This document shows positions 14,469 to 23,575 of a DNA stretch of 62,073 nucleotides, one piece after another. Position 1 is the stretch's first letter. Each line of letters begins with the position of its first letter. The notes below the pieces were generated by a model. It saw only the letters and a program-made list of their open reading frames with translations. It did not search any database and was not told the origin of the DNA. Source of the stretch: a virus; IMG/VR virus record IMGVR_UViG_3300045918_000207, positions 1 through 62,073 of that record; one strand, 5' to 3'. Made by a program: the position numbers and the translations under genes.

Positions 14469-15116
14469 ATGAAAAAAAACGTATCAGATGGCGATGTTTT
14501 TCACCGATTAACTATTATTTCTAAAAGCCAAACAAAAAAATATCATTGGAATTGTTTGTGTATTTGTGGTAAAGAATGTGTTGTAGCCACAACTAATTTA
14601 ATAAGAGATAGAACAAGGTCTTGCGGGTGCTATCATTCTGACCAAACAAAATTATCAAATACAAAACATGGGTGTTGTAGAAGATTAGAAGAAAGGACTT
14701 CGGAGTATACGGCATGGTGCAAAATGAAAGAAAGGTGTTATAATATAAACATATATGGGTACAAAAATTATGGTGGGAGAGGTGTCAAAGTTTGCGATAG
14801 GTGGTTGGAATGTTTTGATAATTTTTTAGAGGATATGGGAAAAAGACCGTCACCCAAACACAGTTTGGATAGATTCCCTGACATAAATGGGAATTATGAG
14901 CCAAGTAATTGCAGATGGGGTACTAAATTTGAACAAGACAGGGGTATGAGAAGGAATAAGTGGTATGAATATAATGGAATTAAAATGGTACAAATAGATT
15001 GGGCAAGATACTTAAACATTAGCCAACCTAAAATATGGGTATTGTTAAAGACAAAAACAATTGGTGAAATATATGAACATTATCTAAAAGAAGGAAAATT
15101 TACAGAAAAACGGTAA
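14469..15116 (+). CDS. HNH-type homing endonuclease-like protein
   Basis: 215 residues. The N-terminal part (WNCLCICGKECVVATTNLIR, ending SCGCYHSD) is a four-Cys zinc motif typical of phage HNH endonucleases. The core YTAWCKMKERCYN, then YKNYGGRGVKVCDRW, SLDRFPDINGNYEPSNCRWGT matches the common phage homing-endonuclease domain in which the conserved D, N and Y-E-P-x-N-C-R-W residues make the active site. The C-terminus (120-215) may bind DNA. It probably cuts a related phage locus and is a mobile gene inserted between terminators and the first structural gene. Confidence 0.85.
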   Translation: MKKNVSDGDVFHRLTIISKSQTKKYHWNCLCICGKECVVATTNLIRDRTRSCGCYHSDQTKLSNTKHGCCRRLEERTSEYTAWCKMKERCYNINIYGYKNYGGRGVKVCDRWLECFDNFLEDMGKRPSPKHSLDRFPDINGNYEPSNCRWGTKFEQDRGMRRNKWYEYNGIKMVQIDWARYLNISQPKIWVLLKTKTIGEIYEHYLKEGKFTEKR

Positions 15117-15127
15117 GTGTTTAATTT

Positions 15128-15147
15128 TTTGGTATATTTATGCCAAA
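15128..15147 (+). promoter_or_regulatory. hairpin and possible late promoter before structural genes
   Basis: TTTGGTAT/ATGCCAAA form an 8-bp dyad (15128-15135 and 15140-15147). TATATTTA at 15133-15140 lies exactly 19 bases before the start codon, as does the TACATTTG of the replication promoter, and both are followed by GTTACATAAATG. A TTTG -33 box is missing, so it may be a weaker or activated promoter. Confidence 0.5.
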
Positions 15148-15158
15148 TTGTTACATAA

Positions 15159-15809
15159 ATGGCTTGGACTGTAAAGACTATTTTTGATTTCATGGACTTT
15201 CAGATACGAAAGCAGGTCGGGTCGTTCATTACGATTCAAGAAGGGATGGACGCATTAGACCATGCACAGCTTGAAAAAATGGAGGATGACTTCAAAATTT
15301 ACGGCATTAATCAAATAATCCACGATAGTTTAAAACCTTTTAAAATAATTCAGTACCAATTTACGAGTGCATCTGACGGAAGCGTTTCATTCCCAAGCAA
15401 TTACGTTCACTTTCTTGACGGGGCATTTACAGTTTACGGTTCTACGGTAAATCAAATAAACTTTATAAACGGGGATGAAAAGGCAAAGGTTTTAACTAAT
15501 CAACTTCGTGCCATAAGCCTTTCAAATCCAGTAGCAGAAGATAATTCAACAGGGTTTCAGCTATACCCACAATCAACCCAAACAGGATTTTATAACTATT
15601 TGCGTAGACCCGCAGTTCCAGTATATGCCTATACGCAAGTGGGTAGGGTTATCACATACGATTCAAATAACAGCACTCAACTTGAATGGCAGGATAACTA
15701 TATAGACAATATTATCGCAAGGGCTATGGCTTATTTAGGCATAAATCTTTCTGAAAATGAGGTTGTGCAGTTCTCCCAATTAAAACAACAGCAAACTAAT
15801 TCACAATGA
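15159..15809 (+). CDS. putative head-tail connector protein (216 aa)
   Basis: The first gene of the structural run. Acidic, with alternating helix and beta parts; the first 60 residues (TIFDFMDFQIRKQVGSFITI) are helical and the middle beta-rich. Small proteins of this size at the start of a podovirus tail module often serve as connectors between portal and tail. Position and style suggest this; there is no specific motif. It overlaps the next gene by 4 bases. Confidence 0.5.
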   Translation: MAWTVKTIFDFMDFQIRKQVGSFITIQEGMDALDHAQLEKMEDDFKIYGINQIIHDSLKPFKIIQYQFTSASDGSVSFPSNYVHFLDGAFTVYGSTVNQINFINGDEKAKVLTNQLRAISLSNPVAEDNSTGFQLYPQSTQTGFYNYLRRPAVPVYAYTQVGRVITYDSNNSTQLEWQDNYIDNIIARAMAYLGINLSENEVVQFSQLKQQQTNSQ

Positions 15810-16438
15810 GCCTTACTAAAAGATTAGCGAGCGACCAAGTTTTATATCGTCTATATGGTGGTAATCCTGATAGTGCAGCCCCCGTACAAGAGCAAGACGT
15901 ACAAAAGGCGTTAGAACAGAAAATTAATTCAAAATTTAGAGTAAGACAGCTTGAAAATATGCAAATGGGAGAAACTATCCCTGATGGGCTTTGCTTTGCT
16001 ACTTATACAGGAGTAGCAGTAACGGCTGATGGAGATAGAAGTAAATCGGTATTGCCAGTTATGCCAATTTCCTTGCCACGAAACATGGGTGTTTTCGATA
16101 TTCGGTATAACGATAACAGCTTTATTCCCCTGCAAGTTGGACAAAGAAGTTTGCTTAAAACCGACACCCTTTTAAATAATTTACTTAATCAGGTCGGTTA
16201 TGAGCCAAAAGGGAAAACAGTTTATTATACTCAAAATATTGCTTTATTAGGTTGGACTACGGTAGACATGGATTTAATTGTTTCTGATTTATCAGTATTA
16301 AGTGATACCGACCCATTGCCCATTCCCGCCTCTTACGAGGAGGAGTTAATAAATGAGTTGGTAGCACAGTTTATTACAGTTCAGCCTGAATCAGCAACGG
16401 TAAACGCATTTACAACCGCTAATCAACAAACTAAATGA
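15806..16438 (+). CDS. putative structural protein (210 aa)
   Basis: Second of three tightly overlapping genes (4-base ATGA overlaps on each side). Beta-rich in the middle (PVMPISLPRNMGVFDIRYND) with a helical N-terminus. Probably part of the neck or tail with its neighbours; no family recognised. Confidence 0.5.
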   Translation: MSLTKRLASDQVLYRLYGGNPDSAAPVQEQDVQKALEQKINSKFRVRQLENMQMGETIPDGLCFATYTGVAVTADGDRSKSVLPVMPISLPRNMGVFDIRYNDNSFIPLQVGQRSLLKTDTLLNNLLNQVGYEPKGKTVYYTQNIALLGWTTVDMDLIVSDLSVLSDTDPLPIPASYEEELINELVAQFITVQPESATVNAFTTANQQTK

Positions 16439-17214
16439 CACTATATACTTTAGATTTTTCGGTTCGCAATTACTTGTTAAAAAACGGGTACAGCTTACAT
16501 TGGTATATGCAAGCCCTTTTACATGCAGTTGACTGCCTTGCGGATTTGCATATAGATGATTTACACGTTGTACAAACAAGAATATTGCCCGTAAACGATT
16601 ATAATGCTTGCGACCTTCCCGAAACATTTACACAAGAAGTGGGGGTGTTTATAAAATCAGGGGATAAATTACAACCACTAACACAAGACGATAGTATTAA
16701 TCCATTGAACAACTACGATAGTGATTTTGCTATTACAAGGTGGGATAACCCAACAACAACAGATAGTACAGACCAATCAGTAGTACAGATAAGTGGGTTG
16801 CTAAATACGTGGTGGTATGGATTCAGTCCGTATGACAGTTTAGGTGAGCCAACGGGAAGATTTTTTGGTATAGGCAATCCCACAAATAAGACGTATAAAA
16901 TTATAAAAGAAAGAAATCAGATTCAGTTAAGCGAAAGTATGTCAACGCCTGAAATAGTTTTGCAATGGATTGACGATGGAAGAAATTCTGATGCCGTTAC
17001 AAGCGTAGAACCGTTTGCATTACCTGTAATTAATCAGTATATAAAATACGGGTTAAAGAATTGCAATAGAACTTATAGCCGTAGCGAAGTTGAATATGAA
17101 TATCAAAAATATATTCAACAAAGAAAGATACTTCGTTCCCGTAAAAGTGATTTGACAATAACAGCACTAAGGCAAATAATTTATCGTAACACCCGTTTAA
17201 GCGCAAGTAAATAG
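16435..17214 (+). CDS. putative neck/tail protein (259 aa)
   Basis: The N-terminal segment NGYSLHWYMQALLHAVDCLA resembles the helical start of ring or neck proteins of crAss-like and related Bacteroidota podoviruses, an impression rather than a search result. The middle is beta-rich and Asp-rich. Its TAG stop ends at 17214 and the large tail protein starts at the next base. Confidence 0.5.
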   Translation: MTLYTLDFSVRNYLLKNGYSLHWYMQALLHAVDCLADLHIDDLHVVQTRILPVNDYNACDLPETFTQEVGVFIKSGDKLQPLTQDDSINPLNNYDSDFAITRWDNPTTTDSTDQSVVQISGLLNTWWYGFSPYDSLGEPTGRFFGIGNPTNKTYKIIKERNQIQLSESMSTPEIVLQWIDDGRNSDAVTSVEPFALPVINQYIKYGLKNCNRTYSRSEVEYEYQKYIQQRKILRSRKSDLTITALRQIIYRNTRLSASK

Positions 17215-20200
17215 ATGTTAAATTCAAAGAAATATTTCCTACCTAATTGTGGTTTTAACAATGATGATGCGTTAAATGTATTGTCAGAAGAAGAATATAC
17301 GAATTTGCAAAATGCACGTATTGGATTAAGTGAATTAGGTAAGGCTAATAGGTTGGAGAATTTAAGAGGTACAACACAGGTTACAAATAATAAACTTCCA
17401 CCTTATGGTACAATGTTTACATTTGGAAGTTGTGTAGATAGTGCAAGAAATTATATTATTTATGCAGATTATTGTAGTCATGGCGACCACGGAATTTATG
17501 CGTATGATACGGTAGCGGGTACTACCTATGCGGTAGTATATGATAGTCAGATAATTGGTGGGTTGGGTTTCTCAAAAAGCTATAGGATTGACCGCAATAT
17601 GTATGTTGTGGGAGATTTACTCTTTTGGTCTGATGGATTAGGAGAACCACGCTGCATTAATTATATAGCAGGGATTAAGTCAAATCAATCAAGCTATGTT
17701 ACCGATGTAGCACCGTATTACTTCCCTATTAAATATCAATCTTCAACGGTTATAGTACGTCCACCTATTTATATTTTAACGGCAACTAAACAAACGGATA
17801 GTGGATTTTCAAACAACTTTATTAAATTAAATTCGTACCAGTTTACCTATCAGTATGTGTTTATTAATAATCAATATTCAGCATTAGCAGATTTTAGTTT
17901 ATCAGTACCGTACAATTCAAGTGCAGATACATATAATAATATACTTGTAAAAGTACCATTTGCAGAGTTTATTGATAATGAAGTACAGCAAGTTAATTTG
18001 ATTGCTAAGTATGGTAATACGGGTAAATCATTCACTATAAAATCATGGAACAAAGATAATAGTGCAGATGCAGCAGCTATCTTTAGTCATAATTTAGGTA
18101 ACGTACAATTACAATATACATTCTATGATAACGTTGCAGGGGTAGCAGTAGACGATGTAACTTCTGTTACTCAATATAGTAATGTACCACTTACTTCAAA
18201 GACATTAGTACCTGCAAAAAATAGATTGTTCTTAGCTAATAATAAGTTGGGATATGATACACCAATGGCAACAAGTAGCTTATCTGTAACTACGGGTACT
18301 TCGGGTTCTGATACTGTTATTTTTAAAAGTGGTGGTACGATAAGATTAAGCATACAGTTTTTTGATAGATTTAAAAGAAAATGTGGTGCTATTGTAAGTA
18401 GTGTTTCTGTAACCATACCTATTAGGACATATACCCAAACTACTTTTTATAACGCAATAAATTGGGCTTTAAGTAATACAAACGCTCTTACTGAAATACC
18501 TGATTGGGCTTATTACTATCAAATACTTTGGACTAAAAACCTTATCAATTCATTCTTTATTCAAGGTATGGTACAAGATATGTACTATGCAGAAAAAGAT
18601 AATGACGGAGTTTATACGTTTACCCAAACAACTTTTAATTCTGTTTCTACAAAAGCATTGGCAGTAAGTTTAGCTACATTAAATTCATTAGGTATAGGAT
18701 ATACTTATACAGAAGGTGATTTAGCTATTATATATAGATATACTGATGTAAACTACAATTCATCTGTATTGGGTGTTTCGGGTAATTTTGTTCTTCTTTC
18801 CCCAGTTGATATTGGAAAATTAAATAACGCATATAGTTTTTCAATAGTACCATTTTCATCAGTTAATGCCGCAGATACGCTATGGTGTCCAGTAGTATGT
18901 AACAACCCTGTTAATGGTGTTGAAATGATTGTGCAAAGCGCACCCATAGCAGGACTTAACCCAGACCCACCTGATTTGGGGGATGCAAATTATATAATAG
19001 ATAATTTAACATTTGCAACAAGGACTTTTACGGTAAGTGGTTCTGTAACATTTAATATTACAGGCACACCAATTACGTACCCTAATGTTATACTTAGCGT
19101 TTATTGTACTAAAATACCCGGAACGATTTCTGATGTGTCTATAACAACATTATTTACAGAAGCGGCTACGGCAGGTTCACATACAGTTAGTTTTTCTGCT
19201 ACAGTAACAATACCGTCAGGATATAATAGGGTCAGTTTAATATATTTTTTACCCGATGTAATAACATTTAATGCTACACTTGGTAGCTTATCGTTTATAG
19301 AAACAGGTGCTTTAAATTTACTTGAACTATACACACCAAATCAAGATACAGTTACTCAATCTTATTATGGTTATGGTAGTGTGTACGATGTAACAAACCC
19401 AACTACAAATACAAGAACATACAGTACACTTTCGGGAACAATATTAGGGGATGCTTTTAAGATTTCAAGAACAATAAACACATCTACTATTTATTATCCC
19501 GAAGCAATGTCACCAAATGATTTAAGATGGCAGCTTTGGCAAAGAAGTTTGAGTTTCTTTAACGTAGTAGATTATATAGGACAGCAAATAAAAACAGATA
19601 GTGTAGCATTTAGTGATACCTATATTAATGGTAGTAATACAAATGGGTTATGTTCATTCCAACCACTTAATCAAACGGATATTGGTTCAAGTAGTGGACA
19701 GATACAGAAACTAATATTGACAAATAAGCAACAAGAAGCAGGAACGGTAATGCTTATCCTTACAGATAATGAATGTTTATCAGCTTACTTAGGGGAAACA
19801 CAGATAGTTGCTTCTGCAAAAAATACATTCGTTTCGGTATCAGACGGTACAATAGGTACAATAAATGAATTGCGTGGTAATAGCGGTACAATGAACCCTG
19901 AAAGCGTTATTCAATACTTAGGCGAAGTATATTGGGTTGACATAAATAACGGATGGGTAACACAGTATTCAAGCAATGGTTTGTTCCCTATAAGTAGCTT
20001 TAAAATGTCACGTTTCTTCCAAAGATATTTAAAGAATTACGCAGCAGCAAGTACGGGTAATTTGGATAATATAAACGGGTTTCACCATATTTCAATGATG
20101 ATTGACCCATTCCATAAAAGGGTTCAAGTGGTATTGCCTGCACTTATCTATGAAAACTATGCAGCTACGTTACCTTCATATTCAAGTGTTCCATCTTATG

Positions 20201-20790
20201 CTACTTCAATAGTAAATAGATTTGATGCTTATGATGAATTGGGTAAAACAATGACATTTGACTTTATAAACAACAAATGGAAAGAAAGTTTTCAATACCT
20301 ACCCGAATGGAGCGAATATGTAGGGGACAAGATGTATGGGTTCAAAGCAGGGTTAATGTACATACACGATGCAGATACAACCAACTACAACAGATTCTAC
20401 GGTACAAACTATCCCGTAAGATTCATGTTCACCAATAATTTACCCCCTTCGGCAGTAAAAGATATGTTCGATATGTCTATTGAGGGTAATGTTATTCCTG
20501 ACTTTACGGTGCTTTATTCAACGTTCCCATGGACGCAAATTACAGATTTAACAAGTAGTGATTACAGGGCAGAAGAAGGGGTACAATATGCAAGGTTTTT
20601 AAGAGATAGGCTTTCTGTTAATACGGGTAGTTCAGACCCCGATTTGAACCTTAATATTGGTCAAATTGTACAGTCAGAAGTGCCACAAATACAAATCGAA
20701 TTGCAAGCATACACATCCTTAATTTATATTAACGCTATAAATGTCGGATGGGCTATTTCAAAAGGACAAGCCAAAATAGTCAATAAATGA
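17215..20790 (+). CDS. large tail nozzle/stabilization-like protein (1191 aa)
   Basis: A 1191-residue, Ser/Thr/Tyr-rich, mainly beta protein with no signal peptide. The N-terminal part (LSEEEYTNLQNARIGLSELG, then RLENLRGTTQV, LPPYGTMFTFGSCVD) resembles the first blade of the tail nozzle or stabilization proteins of podoviruses (T7 gp12 and crAss-like equivalents), which begin by naming a gene order of beta-propeller blades. The C-terminal 250 residues include YVGDKMYGFKAGLMYIHDAD, typical of the last propeller blades. It should form the distal tube of the tail. Confidence 0.65.
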   Translation: MLNSKKYFLPNCGFNNDDALNVLSEEEYTNLQNARIGLSELGKANRLENLRGTTQVTNNKLPPYGTMFTFGSCVDSARNYIIYADYCSHGDHGIYAYDTVAGTTYAVVYDSQIIGGLGFSKSYRIDRNMYVVGDLLFWSDGLGEPRCINYIAGIKSNQSSYVTDVAPYYFPIKYQSSTVIVRPPIYILTATKQTDSGFSNNFIKLNSYQFTYQYVFINNQYSALADFSLSVPYNSSADTYNNILVKVPFAEFIDNEVQQVNLIAKYGNTGKSFTIKSWNKDNSADAAAIFSHNLGNVQLQYTFYDNVAGVAVDDVTSVTQYSNVPLTSKTLVPAKNRLFLANNKLGYDTPMATSSLSVTTGTSGSDTVIFKSGGTIRLSIQFFDRFKRKCGAIVSSVSVTIPIRTYTQTTFYNAINWALSNTNALTEIPDWAYYYQILWTKNLINSFFIQGMVQDMYYAEKDNDGVYTFTQTTFNSVSTKALAVSLATLNSLGIGYTYTEGDLAIIYRYTDVNYNSSVLGVSGNFVLLSPVDIGKLNNAYSFSIVPFSSVNAADTLWCPVVCNNPVNGVEMIVQSAPIAGLNPDPPDLGDANYIIDNLTFATRTFTVSGSVTFNITGTPITYPNVILSVYCTKIPGTISDVSITTLFTEAATAGSHTVSFSATVTIPSGYNRVSLIYFLPDVITFNATLGSLSFIETGALNLLELYTPNQDTVTQSYYGYGSVYDVTNPTTNTRTYSTLSGTILGDAFKISRTINTSTIYYPEAMSPNDLRWQLWQRSLSFFNVVDYIGQQIKTDSVAFSDTYINGSNTNGLCSFQPLNQTDIGSSSGQIQKLILTNKQQEAGTVMLILTDNECLSAYLGETQIVASAKNTFVSVSDGTIGTINELRGNSGTMNPESVIQYLGEVYWVDINNGWVTQYSSNGLFPISSFKMSRFFQRYLKNYAAASTGNLDNINGFHHISMMIDPFHKRVQVVLPALIYENYAATLPSYSSVPSYATSIVNRFDAYDELGKTMTFDFINNKWKESFQYLPEWSEYVGDKMYGFKAGLMYIHDADTTNYNRFYGTNYPVRFMFTNNLPPSAVKDMFDMSIEGNVIPDFTVLYSTFPWTQITDLTSSDYRAEEGVQYARFLRDRLSVNTGSSDPDLNLNIGQIVQSEVPQIQIELQAYTSLIYINAINVGWAISKGQAKIVNK

Positions 20791-21296
20791 ACCAAATAAT
20801 CAGAAATAACGATGCCAAAATAGATGAATTGGAAGCGGCTATGTTAGATGGTTATGAAGTAGTAGATTTACCATTGAATCATGTATTTACCCCTAAGATG
20901 TATGTAAGGCAGATATTTATGCCAAAGGGTACATTGCTAACGAGTAGGATTCATAATACAACTCACCCGTATTGTGTATCTTTGGGAAGTGTAAATGTGC
21001 AAATTGATTTAGGGGAATGGGTTACTATAAAAGCACCCTATTTAGGGGTAACAAACGCAGGAACGAGAAGGGTATTATTTATATTGGAAGATTGTGTTTG
21101 GCAGACGTTCCACCCCTTAGATTGGATTACTGGCGAAGAAAATGATTGGGATGAAGAAGAAAAACGTAAATTAGTGGATAAAATAGAAAGTATGATATTA
21201 GAACCACATATTAATGAATTAACGGGTACTGATGTTCATACTGAATATTTGCAAGAATTAAATAACAACATAAATAAACTACAATGGCATTCGTAG
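20787..21296 (+). CDS. tail-associated protein (169 aa)
   Basis: Starts 4 bases inside the nozzle gene end. Residues 30-110 (NHVFTPKMYVRQIFMPKGTL, then THPYCVSLGSVNVQID) look like a small double-stranded beta-helix (cupin-like) fold, as in cupin-like tail proteins of Bacteroidota phages. The C-terminus is helical and acidic. Function is inferred from position only. Confidence 0.55.
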   Translation: MNQIIRNNDAKIDELEAAMLDGYEVVDLPLNHVFTPKMYVRQIFMPKGTLLTSRIHNTTHPYCVSLGSVNVQIDLGEWVTIKAPYLGVTNAGTRRVLFILEDCVWQTFHPLDWITGEENDWDEEEKRKLVDKIESMILEPHINELTGTDVHTEYLQELNNNINKLQWHS

Positions 21297-22063
21297 GCAT
21301 AGCGATAGGCGGTGCAGCCCTTAGTGCAGGGTCAAAAATATATAGCGGTATTCAGCAGGGCAAAGCGGCTAATAAAATTAACCCGCAATACAAAGCCTAT
21401 ACAGAAAGCCCCTATGCAAAACAATCATTAGGACTTGCACAGCAAATGTTTAATGGTAGAATGGCAGGTGCAGCAGACGCAAGTAGGGGTATCCAAAACA
21501 CACAAGGAAACCAAATAGCCAATATCCAAAGAAACGCAACAGATAGTTCAACAGCATTAGCATTAGGGGCAGCAGCACAAGGTCAAGCCGATAGTTCTGT
21601 AAATAACCTTGCAATGCAGGAAGGACAATATAAAACAGGGTTACTTGATAACGTACAGAACGCTTACAACCAACTTACCAAAGAACACCAAAACATTTAT
21701 CAAGACCAATTCGATAAATACAAATTAGATTCAGCAGCCAAACAACAACTTAAAAACGCAAGTACAGCTAACATAGTAGGTGGTATTAGTGATGTAGCTT
21801 CGGGTGCATTGGGATTTGCAGGTGCAGGGATTGGCGGCGGGGGTGGTGCAATGAAATCGCTTGCAGGTGGTGTGCCAAATAGTTTAGGCAAAAACCAAGT
21901 AACACAAAATGCTGCAATGTCAAGCGGATTTGTACAGCAAACACAAGCACCACAACAATTTATGGGTAATCAAAATCCTTTATTATCAGCAGACCAAATG
22001 AATACAGGGTTTATAAAACCAAGCGAATTTACCTTCAAGAACAAATATTTTAAAACAAAATAA
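21284..22063 (+). CDS. putative internal virion protein, Ala/Gln-rich (259 aa)
   Basis: N-terminal Gly/Ala-rich hydrophobic helix (VGIAIGGAALSAGSKIYSGI) then long Ala/Gln/Asn-rich helices, and another Gly-rich hydrophobic segment near residues 160-190 (GALGFAGAGIGGGGGAMKSL). This composition, size and order before two larger internal proteins match T7 gp14-type ejected proteins, which insert in the outer membrane to make a channel for DNA. No sequence match is claimed. Confidence 0.6.
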   Translation: MAFVGIAIGGAALSAGSKIYSGIQQGKAANKINPQYKAYTESPYAKQSLGLAQQMFNGRMAGAADASRGIQNTQGNQIANIQRNATDSSTALALGAAAQGQADSSVNNLAMQEGQYKTGLLDNVQNAYNQLTKEHQNIYQDQFDKYKLDSAAKQQLKNASTANIVGGISDVASGALGFAGAGIGGGGGAMKSLAGGVPNSLGKNQVTQNAAMSSGFVQQTQAPQQFMGNQNPLLSADQMNTGFIKPSEFTFKNKYFKTK

Positions 22064-23572
22064 ATGGCAGGAGATTACAATTCAGCAGAAGCCAATATAG
22101 AACTACCAAGTCAATTCGGTAGTATTGGTAATGCCTTGCAAAATTACACAGCCACTAAAGAAAGAAGGCAACAGCGTGAAGATGCTTTATCTGAAAGAAG
22201 GTTTGAATTTGACCAACGAAATCAACTTGCCCAACAAGAAAAAGCAGATAGAAACAGACTGTTTAATTTAAAGCAAATACAAGATGCTACTGCACAAAAA
22301 CAATTTGAAACACCTAACCATATAATTGATAACCAAATAGGTACAGAACTAAAATCAATACATGATGATTCTTTTCAATTTTTAGATAAAGACCCTGCAT
22401 TTGTAGACCAATACATTAAAAACAGAATAGGGAAGGTTTCTCAATGGAGTGACTTAGCAAAACAGCATGCACAACAAATAAAAGACGGGATTACAGAATT
22501 TAATAAAACAGTACCCAATACCGATTTAAACAAAACATACGAATATACAAATCAGCAGTTCAAAGATAATTTCTTCGATAAAGACCAAATGGGAAATTAT
22601 TCAGGACTTAAAGACCCACATTTAATAGCACAAAACGTAAATTATCTCGAACAGTTCAACGACCCTAATAAACTTGCAACCATTGTAAATAATACAGAAC
22701 CACTATATAAATTTTTCAAAGAGATACCAAAAGAAGCAATACATGGTAGTGAGTATGTAAATAAAAAAGGGAATGTAGTTAGCAATAAATGGTCAGGATG
22801 GGGTACACCATATACCCAAGTAGTAGGTGATGAAAATGACAAACCAACAGCCCAAGTACCATATCAAGCAGCAATGGTGACAGAACAAGGTGAACCAATA
22901 AAAATAGCTACTCCACAATTAAGACAAGCTATGATTGGTAATCCTGCCGTAGAAGCATCTTTTATAAAAGAATGGGGTAATGAAGTAGCAAGAAAAGGGT
23001 TACAAAATGTAGATTCTCATGCCTTAGATATTTTAAAAGAAAATTTCAGACATAGATTTGCAGAACAACAATTACTACCAACTCACCAAGTTAATTTAGA
23101 TGAAAAGGTAGTAACACCAACAACCAAAAATTATATAAGTACAGGTTCAAAAGAAACATCATTTAATGATATAGCCCAACAGTTAGAAGATTTTTTACCA
23201 AAAGAGGGGCTTGCACCATTAACAAGCGCACCTTCGGAAGTAAGAGAATATTTATCTAATTCAGTAAATAAAAGTAGAGGAATAGATAACCATTTAGACA
23301 TAGATAAATTAAGTGTAGTAAAGGCAAATAATGGTTCTTATAGGGTTTTGGATATGAATAATGACGGTGAAGTAGTAGGGGTATTTTCAAGAAAGGGAAT
23401 TAACCTATCGGGGGCAAAGGGGAAAAACGAAAGAGAAGCAGCTAAAAAGGATAATCAACAAGCTGCACCACAAACAAAAATGACACCTACGCAATGGAAT
23501 GATTCGTGGACTAAATTAAAAGTAGGTCAAACAATGGTAGGATTAGATGGTAAAACTTATACAAAGAAATAA
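22064..23572 (+). CDS. putative internal virion protein (502 aa)
   Basis: Starts directly after the 259-residue protein and ends 3 bases before the giant gene. N-terminal 70 residues are Arg/Glu/Gln-rich (TKERRQQREDALSERRFEFD) and coil-like; the rest alternates helix and loop with few hydrophobic stretches. In podoviruses such proteins are packaged inside the head and ejected. This assignment comes from order and style. Confidence 0.55.
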   Translation: MAGDYNSAEANIELPSQFGSIGNALQNYTATKERRQQREDALSERRFEFDQRNQLAQQEKADRNRLFNLKQIQDATAQKQFETPNHIIDNQIGTELKSIHDDSFQFLDKDPAFVDQYIKNRIGKVSQWSDLAKQHAQQIKDGITEFNKTVPNTDLNKTYEYTNQQFKDNFFDKDQMGNYSGLKDPHLIAQNVNYLEQFNDPNKLATIVNNTEPLYKFFKEIPKEAIHGSEYVNKKGNVVSNKWSGWGTPYTQVVGDENDKPTAQVPYQAAMVTEQGEPIKIATPQLRQAMIGNPAVEASFIKEWGNEVARKGLQNVDSHALDILKENFRHRFAEQQLLPTHQVNLDEKVVTPTTKNYISTGSKETSFNDIAQQLEDFLPKEGLAPLTSAPSEVREYLSNSVNKSRGIDNHLDIDKLSVVKANNGSYRVLDMNNDGEVVGVFSRKGINLSGAKGKNEREAAKKDNQQAAPQTKMTPTQWNDSWTKLKVGQTMVGLDGKTYTKK

Positions 23573-23575
23573 AAA

